A stretch of DNA of 5,244 nucleotides from Brachybacterium sp. (lineage in GTDB: Bacteria; Actinomycetota; Actinomycetes; Actinomycetales; Dermabacteraceae), in assembly GCA_027322375.1 (NCBI GenBank), contig DAHVRS010000490.1:1-5244 (forward strand), written 5' to 3'. The notes beneath the pieces were generated by a model, which was not told the origin of the DNA, ran no database searches, and saw only the letters and a program-made list of their open reading frames with translations. Numbering within the stretch: the stretch's first letter is position 1; each line of letters begins with the position of its first letter. A program made the position numbers and the translations under genes. Shown piece after piece: positions 1 through 5,196 of the stretch.

Positions 1-849
1 CTCCACGCCGAGTTCGGCGCCCAGCGCGTGGTCGACACCCCGCTCGCCGAGGCGGGGATCGTGGGCACCGCCGTGGGCCTGGCCATGCGCGGCTACCGCC
101 CCGTGGTCGAGATCCAGTTCGACGGCTTCGTCTTCCCCGCCTTCAACCAGATCACCACCCAGGTCGCGAAGATGCACAACCGCACCTCCGGCCGGGTGAA
201 CCTGCCGATGGTCATCCGCATCCCGCACGGCGGCGGGATCGGCGCGGTCGAGCACCACTCCGAGAGCCCCGAGGCGCTCTTCGCCCACACCGCGGGCCTG
301 CGCATGCTCGCCCCCGCGACCTCCCAGGACGCCTACTGGATGACCCGCCAGGCGATCGAGTCCGAGGATCCTGTCATCCTCCTGGAGCCCAAGCGCCGCT
401 ACTGGGTCAAGGGCGACGTGGACCCCGGCCACCGCCCGGAGCTGTCCCCGTGGCAGGCCGCTGTGGTGCGTCCTGGCACCGACGCGACCGTGCTCGCCTG
501 GGGCCCCTCGATGCCGCTCGTGCTCGAGAGCGCCGAGGCCGCGGCCGAGGATGGCATCGACCTCGAGGTCATCGACGCGCGCTCCCTCGCGCCCGTGGAC
601 TACCTGACGATCGCGGACTCGGTGCGCCGCACGGGCCGGCTCCTCATCGTCCACGAGGCGCCCGTCCTCGGCGGGCTCGGCGCGGAGATCGCCGCCCGGA
701 TCACCGAGCAGTGCTTCTACCACCTGGAGGCTCCCGTGCTGCGGGTGGGCGGCTACCACCTCCCGTACCCGCCGGCGCGCATGGAGCACGCCTACCTCCC
801 CGACCTCGACCGGGTGCTCGACGGCGTGGACCGCCTGCTCGCGCACTGA
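1..849 (+). CDS. bkdB: 2-oxo acid dehydrogenase E1 component, beta subunit (branched-chain type), 5' truncated by window
   Basis: The beta chain of thiamine-diphosphate-dependent E1 decarboxylates a 2-oxo acid together with E1-alpha and passes the acyl group to E2 lipoate in the cytoplasm. The frame is open from base 1 to TGA at 847-849, giving 282 visible residues. About 45-55 N-terminal residues, including the cofactor-contacting Glu region, should lie upstream, since the family is usually 325-350 aa. GTG at 28 is an internal Val, not a start, because the family motif already runs across it (AEFG..RVVDTPLAEAGI, window residues 3-20). The pyrimidine-binding transketolase domain spans about residues 1-130, with EIQFDGF at 37-43 and the active-site loop GGGIGAVEHHSESPEA; His86 (256-258) is the likely catalytic histidine. 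The C-terminal transketolase domain spans about 150-275 and ends in the typical PYPPAR...YLPDLDRVLD. E2 follows 84 bases later. Actinobacterial pyruvate dehydrogenase normally uses a single-chain AceE E1, so a split E1 beside this E2 favours branched-chain substrates; that assignment is inferred. Confidence 0.93.
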   Translation, partial: LHAEFGAQRVVDTPLAEAGIVGTAVGLAMRGYRPVVEIQFDGFVFPAFNQITTQVAKMHNRTSGRVNLPMVIRIPHGGGIGAVEHHSESPEALFAHTAGLRMLAPATSQDAYWMTRQAIESEDPVILLEPKRRYWVKGDVDPGHRPELSPWQAAVVRPGTDATVLAWGPSMPLVLESAEAAAEDGIDLEVIDARSLAPVDYLTIADSVRRTGRLLIVHEAPVLGGLGAEIAARITEQCFYHLEAPVLRVGGYHLPYPPARMEHAYLPDLDRVLDGVDRLLAH

Positions 850-900
850 CGGACCCGCAGCCCACCACGCAGGCCGACGCCCCTTCCGGCGGACCCGCAG
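850..900 (+). repeat. imperfect direct repeat in the E1-beta/E2 gap
   Basis: CGGACCCGCAG occurs at 850-860 and again at 890-900, a perfect 11-base direct repeat with a 40-base period. If the following bases are included, GGACCCGCAG plus ten more match at 17 of 20 positions (851-870 against 891-910). The copies lie in the 84-base gap between the two enzyme genes. No function is evident; a small local duplication is the simplest reading. Confidence 0.5.
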
Positions 901-919
901 ACGCCCACGCATCCGCGTG

Positions 920-925
920 AAAGGA
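920..925 (+). promoter_or_regulatory. ribosome binding site of the E2 gene
   Basis: AAAGGA lies eight bases before ATG 934, a good Shine-Dalgarno match at normal spacing. It fixes the E2 start: no other nearby start is in frame with such a site. It is the clearest ribosome binding site in the window; the later genes lack one and seem to depend on other start mechanisms. Confidence 0.8.
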
Positions 926-933
926 TCACGACC

Positions 934-2367
934 ATGAACGCCTCCTCGCTCGTCACGATCGCGCTCACCGACCCCGGCGAGGGCCTCACCGAGGCCGAGA
1001 TCCTGGAGATCAAGGTCGCCGTCGGCGACCAGATCCAGATCAACGCCCCCGTGGTCGAGGTCGAGACCGCCAAGAGCGCCGTCGAGCTGCCCAGCCACGT
1101 CGCCGGCACCGTCGTCGAGATCCTCGTGGCCGTGGGCGACGAGGTGCCCGTCGGTGCCCCGCTGCTGCGCGTGGACACCTCCGGCGGGCCCGCACCCGCT
1201 GCTCCCGCAGCCAGCGGCGCGCCCACCGCCACCCCCGAGGCCGACCCGTCGGCCGAGGAGGTCGCCGCGCAGGTCCAGGAGCCGGAGACGCCCTCCGAGG
1301 CGCCCGCTGAGGAGCCGAAGAATCTCGTCGGTTACGGCACCCGCACCGCCCCGCAGCGTCGGCGCCGGCGCCGCGCCGAGCCCGCGCAGGCGGAGGACGA
1401 GGGCCAGGTCCCGATCGACCGCATCCTCGCCAAGCCCCCGGTGCGCAAGCTCGCCCGCGATCTCGGCATCGCCCTGCACGACGTGCTCGCCACCGGCCCC
1501 GAGGGCACCGTCACCCGCCAGGACGTGCTGAATGCCCAGCAGCGCGCCTATGGCGGCGAGCACGACGGTGCCTACTTCCCCGAGGAGTCCCCGCAGGCCC
1601 CTGCCGGGCTCGACGGTGCGATGAAGACCACCCGCGACCAGCCGTTCTCCGGCGTGACCAGCGACGAGCGCACCACCCGCGTCCCGATCCGCTCGGTTCG
1701 CAAGCGCACCGCCGAGGCGATGGTCGCCTCCGCCTTCACCGCCCCGCACGTCACCGTCTTCAACGAGATCGACATGACCGAGGCGATGGCGATCGTCACC
1801 CAGCTGCGCTCCGCGCGCGAATGGGCCGACGTCAAGATCAGCCCGCTCGCGGTGATCGCGAAGGCGCTGCTCGTCGCGATCCGCCGCAACCCGGAGGTCA
1901 ACGCCTCCTGGGACGAGGCGGCGCAGGAGATCGTCTACAAGCACTACGTCAACCTCGGCATCGCCGCGGCGACCCCGCGCGGGCTCATCGTCCCGAACCT
2001 CAAGGACGCGCACCTCATGACGCTGCGCGAGCTCGCCGACGGGATCGGGGACCTGGCGCGCACCGCGCGCGCCGGCCGCACCTCCCTGCGCGACACCCGC
2101 GACGGCACCATCACGATCACGAACTTCGGCGTGTTCGACATCGACTCCGGCACCCCGATCCTGAACCCGGGCGAGTCCGCGATCCTCGGCGTCGGCGCGA
2201 TCAAGGAGAAGCCGTGGGTGGTGGATGGCCGGATCGAGCCGCGGCAGGTCGCGACCCTCTCGCTGAGCTTCGACCACCGCCTCATCGACGGGGCGCTCGG
2301 CGCGGAGCTGCTGCGCGACGTCTCCGCCGTGCTCGAGAACCCCTCGCTGGGCCTGGTGTGGGGCTGA
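934..2367 (+). CDS. bkdC: Dihydrolipoamide acyltransferase (E2) of branched-chain 2-oxo acid dehydrogenase
   Basis: This is the core enzyme that takes the acyl group from E1 on a swinging lipoyl arm and transfers it to CoA. The complete 477-aa protein has the E2 domain order. A single lipoyl domain (about 7-82) carries ETAKSAVELPS, with Lys47 as the lipoylation site. An Ala/Pro/Glu-rich linker follows, containing LVGYG and six consecutive arginines (142-147). The peripheral subunit-binding domain is at about 165-200 (AKPPVRKLARDLGI ... TGPEGTVTRQDV). A second linker (about 203-245) leads to the catalytic domain (about 248-477). The catalytic domain has TITNFGVF (394-401), followed by a TPILNPGESAILGVGAI-type stretch, and the active-site DHRLIDG, with His448 and Asp452 intact. 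The TPILNPGESAIL version resembles actinobacterial BkdC rather than pyruvate E2, as I recall those families. It is probably cotranscribed with the E1-beta gene upstream. E3 is not in the window and may be encoded elsewhere. Confidence 0.95.
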   Translation: MNASSLVTIALTDPGEGLTEAEILEIKVAVGDQIQINAPVVEVETAKSAVELPSHVAGTVVEILVAVGDEVPVGAPLLRVDTSGGPAPAAPAASGAPTATPEADPSAEEVAAQVQEPETPSEAPAEEPKNLVGYGTRTAPQRRRRRRAEPAQAEDEGQVPIDRILAKPPVRKLARDLGIALHDVLATGPEGTVTRQDVLNAQQRAYGGEHDGAYFPEESPQAPAGLDGAMKTTRDQPFSGVTSDERTTRVPIRSVRKRTAEAMVASAFTAPHVTVFNEIDMTEAMAIVTQLRSAREWADVKISPLAVIAKALLVAIRRNPEVNASWDEAAQEIVYKHYVNLGIAAATPRGLIVPNLKDAHLMTLRELADGIGDLARTARAGRTSLRDTRDGTITITNFGVFDIDSGTPILNPGESAILGVGAIKEKPWVVDGRIEPRQVATLSLSFDHRLIDGALGAELLRDVSAVLENPSLGLVWG

Positions 2368-2372
2368 GCACC

Positions 2373-2408
2373 CCGACACGTCCAGCCGGCCTCGGTACCC
2401 TGGGCCGG
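2373..2408 (+). promoter_or_regulatory. candidate leaderless promoter for the fluoride channel operon
   Basis: In the 40-base gap after E2 there is CCGACA at 2373-2378 (four of six matches to TTGACA), a 17-base spacer, and TACCCT at 2396-2401, which fits the actinobacterial TANNNT -10 pattern. Transcription would then start about seven bases past the -10, at G2408, which is the first base of the GTG start codon. No Shine-Dalgarno sequence precedes that GTG. Together these suggest a leaderless mRNA. The call rests on pattern and spacing only, and GC-rich DNA gives chance TANNNT matches. Confidence 0.45.
2386..2408 (+). repeat. inverted repeat around the candidate -10 element
   Basis: CCGGCC (2386-2391) is mirrored by GGCCGG (2403-2408), with an 11-base spacer that contains TACCCT. 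It could be a weak factor-independent terminator for the upstream operon (no T-tract follows) or an operator over the promoter. A 6-bp GC repeat is not rare at this base composition, so confidence is low. Confidence 0.25.
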
Positions 2409-2959
2409 TGACCTCGACCCCCTCCCCGGCGCCGCCTCCCGCACGCCGCCACGACCCGCGCATGCAGACGGTCGAGATGGCGGCGCTGCGCTTCGAAGAC
2501 GTCGACGACGCCGAGACGCTGGACTCCGGGCCGATCCATCCGAGCCTGGACCGGTGGCGCACCGCACTGCTGGTCGCCGCCGGTGGCGCGCTGGGCACGC
2601 TGCTGCGCTTCGCCGTCGCCCTCCTCATCCCCACCGTCACCACCCCGACCCTCGTCGAGATGCCCTGGGGAACGTTCTGGGTGAATGCCCTCGGCTGCCT
2701 CGTGCTCGGCGCCCTCACCGGCTGGCTGGAGGTGCGCTGCGCGAGGCGCTGGCTGCAGCCCTTCCTGGGCGTGGGCCTGTGCGGCGGGTTCACCTCCTTC
2801 TCCGCCGTGGTCCTCGAGGGCTCAGCGATGATCGGCGCGGACTTCCCCGTCCTCGCCCTCGGCTATGCGGCCGCGACGATCCTGATGGGCGTCGGCGCGC
2901 TCGTGCTCGGCATGGTCGCCTCTCGTCACCTCGCCCGCCGTCTCGAGGCCGCGGCATGA
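2408..2959 (+). CDS. crcB: FluC/CrcB-type fluoride ion channel, subunit 1 (N-terminally extended)
   Basis: FluC proteins are small dual-topology channels that let toxic fluoride leave the cytoplasm. The protein is 183 aa with four membrane spans at about 52-75, 88-107, 115-142 and 146-170. Family motifs are GGALGTLLRF (59-68, Arg67), GTFWVNALG (88-96, with pore Asn93) and CGGFTSFSA (125-133). Aligned to CGGLTTFSTF, the first phenylalanine of the Phe box is kept (Phe131) and the second is Val134. The first 50 residues precede TM1 and are Pro-rich, then acidic (30-39); FluC is usually about 115-130 aa, so this tail is unusual. The GTG start is supported by the leaderless promoter layout; ATG at 2462 or 2477 are alternatives, neither with a clear ribosome binding site. 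Positive residues lie at the N-terminal edge of TM1, between TM2 and TM3, and at the C-terminus, suggesting both ends are cytoplasmic. It overlaps the next subunit gene by ATGA. Confidence 0.9.
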   Translation: MTSTPSPAPPPARRHDPRMQTVEMAALRFEDVDDAETLDSGPIHPSLDRWRTALLVAAGGALGTLLRFAVALLIPTVTTPTLVEMPWGTFWVNALGCLVLGALTGWLEVRCARRWLQPFLGVGLCGGFTSFSAVVLEGSAMIGADFPVLALGYAAATILMGVGALVLGMVASRHLARRLEAAA

Positions 2960-3366
2960 GCGGCGGCGCCCTGGCACTGGCCCTCCTGGTGGTCTGCCTC
3001 GGCGGGGCGGCCGGATCGGTGGCGCGGTGGGGGCTGCGCGAGGGGTTCACGCACCTCGCCGCGACGCACCGCCCGCAGCGGACCGAGGCGGCCCGCACCT
3101 GGTCGACCTTCGTCGCCAACGTCCTCGCCTGCTTCCTGATGGGCATCGTCGTGGCGCAGCTCGGCTCCAGCTCCGGCGGCGCCCAGGTCGCCTATCTCGC
3201 GCTCGCCGTCGGCTTCTGCGGCGGACTGTCCACCCTGTCCACGGCCGCGATGGACCTCGTCGAAGTGTGGCGTCACAGCGGATTCTCGCTTGCGCTCGCC
3301 TATCTCCTGCTCAGCATGGGCGGCGGCATGGCCGCCCTGTGGATCGGACTGGTGCTCGCCTCATGA
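2956..3366 (+). CDS. crcB: FluC/CrcB-type fluoride ion channel, subunit 2 (divergent Phe box)
   Basis: This is the second fluoride channel subunit, 136 aa, probably forming an antiparallel heterodimer with the preceding product. Four hydrophobic spans lie at about 5-28, 49-69, 77-101 and 108-134. Conserved features are GGAAGSVARW (16-25, Arg24), STFVANVLA (50-58, with Asn55 as the pore Asn) and GFCGGLSTLST (86-96). The Phe box is degenerate: Leu94 and Ala97 stand where FluC normally has two phenylalanines, while the adjacent polar Ser95 and Thr96 remain. Arginines crowd the TM1-TM2 loop (Arg28 to Arg47) and both termini are uncharged, so the ends should face outside, opposite to subunit 1. 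The start is ATG 2956, which overlaps the upstream stop as ATGA. The frame is open further upstream to 2554, but that part is out of frame with subunit 1 and has no family similarity. It ends in a second ATGA overlap with the CopD-CtaG gene. Confidence 0.9.
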   Translation: MSGGALALALLVVCLGGAAGSVARWGLREGFTHLAATHRPQRTEAARTWSTFVANVLACFLMGIVVAQLGSSSGGAQVAYLALAVGFCGGLSTLSTAAMDLVEVWRHSGFSLALAYLLLSMGGGMAALWIGLVLAS

Positions 3367-3380
3367 CCTCAGACGTCATG
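3362..3380 (+). repeat. inverted repeat holding both possible CopD-CtaG start codons
   Basis: CATGAC (3362-3367) and GTCATG (3375-3380) are perfect complements with a 7-base loop. The two in-frame candidate start codons, ATG 3363 and ATG 3378, fall in opposite arms. In mRNA such a hairpin could hide both starts until ribosomes finishing the upstream channel gene open it. The repeat is seen directly; the regulatory role is inference. Confidence 0.35.
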
Positions 3381-5096
3381 CCCCGGCCCCGCCCTGCCCT
3401 GCTCGCGCTCCTCGCGGGCGCGCTGGTGGTGCTCTCCCTCGTCGCGGTGCTCGCCGCTCTCGCCGCGGGCGGGGACAACCTCGTGCTGCGCGACGCCGGG
3501 CCCGTGGCCCGCATCGGCGCGCCCGTCGCCTCGACCATCGCGGCGCTCGCCGCTGCGCTCACCCTGGGCGGCGCCGGGATCGCCGGCTGGCTGCCGCTCA
3601 GCGCCACTGACCGGGCGCGGGTGCTCGTGGTCGTCGCCATCTCCGCTGGCGTCGTGACGCTGGGGCGCGGTGCCTCCCTCGCCTTCTCCTACTCGCTCGC
3701 GACCGGGCAGGCGATCGGCACGGACCGCTTCGGCTCCGACCTCGGCGTCTTCCTCGGCACCGACCTCGGGCTGTGGCTCGTGGCCGGACTCATGATCGCC
3801 GCGGCCACCACCACAGTCGCCGTGCTGGGCAGCTCCGTGGGCCTCGCCCGCTGCGTCGCCGTGCTCGCGGGGCTCGCCGCCTTCTGCTCGGCGATGACAG
3901 GGCACGCCGCCGGGAACGAGACCCACGAGGTCGCGACCTCGACCATGCTCGTGCACTGGCTCGCGATGGGGCTGTGGGTGGGCGGTCTCGCCGCGCTGCA
4001 GCTGCTGCGCCCGGGCGGCCGGGACGACCAGCGGGTGCTGCGCGGCTACTCGCACCTGGCCCTGATCTGCTGGATCGCGCTGGCGCTGAGCGGCGTGTGC
4101 GCGCTCGCGGTGCGGATGAACAGCCCCGCCGAGATCCTCACCAGCGCCTATGTGCAGCTCGGTGTCGCCAAGGCCGTCCTCCTGCTCCTGCTGGGCGGGC
4201 TCGGCGCGCTGCAGCGCCGCCAGCTCGCCGAGGGTCTCGCCGGGGAGGTCTACCGGCGCCTTGCCGTGCTGGAGCTCGCGCTCATGGGGCTCGCGATCGC
4301 GCTCGCCGCGGCGATGAGCTCCTCCCCGCCGCCCGCAGAGACCTCCACCCCGCCGCCCGGCGTCGCGGGCGTGCTCACCGGCTACCCGCTGCCGCCCGCC
4401 CCGGACCTGTCCACCCTGGTGACGGCCTGGCGTCCGGATCCCTTCGGGATGGCGCTGGGCTGCGTGATGCTGCTGATCTGGTGGCGGCCGACGGCCCCGC
4501 CCCGCCCCCGCGGTGCGAGCCTGCGCCTGATCGGCTCGGTCGCGGTGCTGGTTCTCGTCACCAGCGGCGCGCTGAACGTGTACGCCAAGGTGCTGATCTC
4601 CGCGCACGTGGTCCAGCACCTCGCCCTGCTGCTCGGGGTCGGTGCGCTGCTGGGCAGCGCCGTCGCGATCCCCGCCCTGGTGCAGCGCCTCGTGGGGGAG
4701 GCATGGTGGCGGGCCGCGCTGCTCGCGCTGTTGGGACCGGCCCTGCTGGTCGCCGCCTATGTGAGCCCATTCCTGTTCATCGCCCAGGACAGCCACTCCG
4801 CGCATCTCGCGCTGCAGATGCTGGCCCTCGCCGCCGGGGTGCTCGCCGCCCTCGCCGTGCGCGTCGCGCCCTCGCGGAACCTGCTCGTACTGGTCCTGCT
4901 GCTGCTCGCGGGTGTCGCCGCGGGCGCGACGATGCTGTTCGGGGACGCGCTGATGGCGGCGAGCTGGTTCGGGGCGACCGGCCGCACCTGGTGGGCCGAC
5001 GCCCTGCAGGACCAGCACCGGGCAGGCGCCGCGACGCTCGTGCTCATGGCACTGACCGCCGCGATCATCGTCCCGGCGGTGCTGCGCCGCCGCTGA
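3363..5096 (+). CDS. CopD-like/CtaG-like fusion integral membrane protein (copper handling, cytochrome oxidase assembly type)
   Basis: The product is 577 aa with roughly 15-16 predicted membrane spans in two halves joined by a Pro-rich linker (about 320-355). The N-terminal half resembles CopD copper-resistance/uptake proteins: RDAGPVARIGAPVAS near 43-57, GHAAGNETHEV then HWLAMGLWVGGL (180-209; His181, His188, His198), an FSRLA-like YSHLALICWIA (229-239), YVQLGVAK (263-270) and an ELALMGLAIALAAAMSSSPPP-type end to the half (304-324). The C-terminal half resembles the caa3 oxidase assembly factor CtaG: WRPDPFG (356-362), SAHVVQH (413-419; His415, His419), HSAHL (478-482) and WWADALQDQH (543-552). 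The His pairs are plausible copper ligands by analogy; this is not shown here. Similar fusions occur in actinobacteria (mycobacterial members about 660 aa, so this one is short). No CopC-like partner is nearby. The start at ATG 3363 overlaps the previous stop as ATGA; ATG 3378 is an alternative. The substrate is uncertain. Confidence 0.85.
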   Translation: MTSDVMPRPRPALLALLAGALVVLSLVAVLAALAAGGDNLVLRDAGPVARIGAPVASTIAALAAALTLGGAGIAGWLPLSATDRARVLVVVAISAGVVTLGRGASLAFSYSLATGQAIGTDRFGSDLGVFLGTDLGLWLVAGLMIAAATTTVAVLGSSVGLARCVAVLAGLAAFCSAMTGHAAGNETHEVATSTMLVHWLAMGLWVGGLAALQLLRPGGRDDQRVLRGYSHLALICWIALALSGVCALAVRMNSPAEILTSAYVQLGVAKAVLLLLLGGLGALQRRQLAEGLAGEVYRRLAVLELALMGLAIALAAAMSSSPPPAETSTPPPGVAGVLTGYPLPPAPDLSTLVTAWRPDPFGMALGCVMLLIWWRPTAPPRPRGASLRLIGSVAVLVLVTSGALNVYAKVLISAHVVQHLALLLGVGALLGSAVAIPALVQRLVGEAWWRAALLALLGPALLVAAYVSPFLFIAQDSHSAHLALQMLALAAGVLAALAVRVAPSRNLLVLVLLLLAGVAAGATMLFGDALMAASWFGATGRTWWADALQDQHRAGAATLVLMALTAAIIVPAVLRRR

Positions 5097-5124
5097 GCCT
5101 CAGCGAAGGGTCAAGCGCCCGAGG

Positions 5125-5171
5125 GAGACTCAGACCGCCCCGCCGACGCAGTGCGAGGACGGGGCAGTCTC
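5125..5171. terminator. terminator-like hairpin between convergent genes
   Basis: AGACCGCCCCG (5132-5142) pairs with CGGGGCAGTCT (5160-5170) in an 11-bp stem with one C-A mismatch and a 17-base loop. GAGACT (5125-5130) can instead pair with AGTCTC (5166-5171), an alternative lower stem with a bulge. The hairpin sits in the 100-base gap between two converging reading frames and lacks a T-tract on either side, as is common in high-GC actinobacteria. It could serve both strands. Confidence 0.5.
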
Positions 5172-5196
5172 TGTCAGGGGCTCAGCCGGGCGGCGC

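Noticed and set aside
450..920. A 156-codon plus-strand frame overlapping the end of E1-beta and the following gap
   Set aside because: Arg/Ala/Pro/Gly-rich shadow in the +2 phase of a clearly conserved E1-beta gene; no motif seen.
1..2367. Pyruvate dehydrogenase rather than branched-chain complex
   Set aside because: Not excluded outright, but the split E1, the single lipoyl domain and the TPILNPGESAIL-type E2 segment fit actinobacterial Bkd better than the usual AceE-based pyruvate complex.
2368..2407. Fluoride riboswitch before the channel genes
   Set aside because: The gap is only 40 bases, too short for the aptamer, and I see no matching motif within it or at the end of the E2 gene.
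2554..2955. N-terminal extension of FluC subunit 2 upstream of ATG 2956
   Set aside because: The extra residues are Arg/Ala/Pro-rich shadow sequence of subunit 1 in another phase; FluC similarity begins right at ATG 2956.
3027..3362. N-terminal extension of the CopD-CtaG protein upstream of ATG 3363
   Set aside because: The upstream in-frame sequence is an Arg-rich shadow of FluC subunit 2, while a normal membrane-protein N-terminus begins at 3363 or 3378.
3369..5018. A 549-codon open frame on the minus strand opposite the CopD-CtaG gene
   Set aside because: Its translation is low-complexity and rich in Arg, Gly, Glu, Gln and His, without hydrophobic structure or any family motif. The plus strand has clear membrane domains. 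It is the usual antisense shadow of a GC-rich gene.
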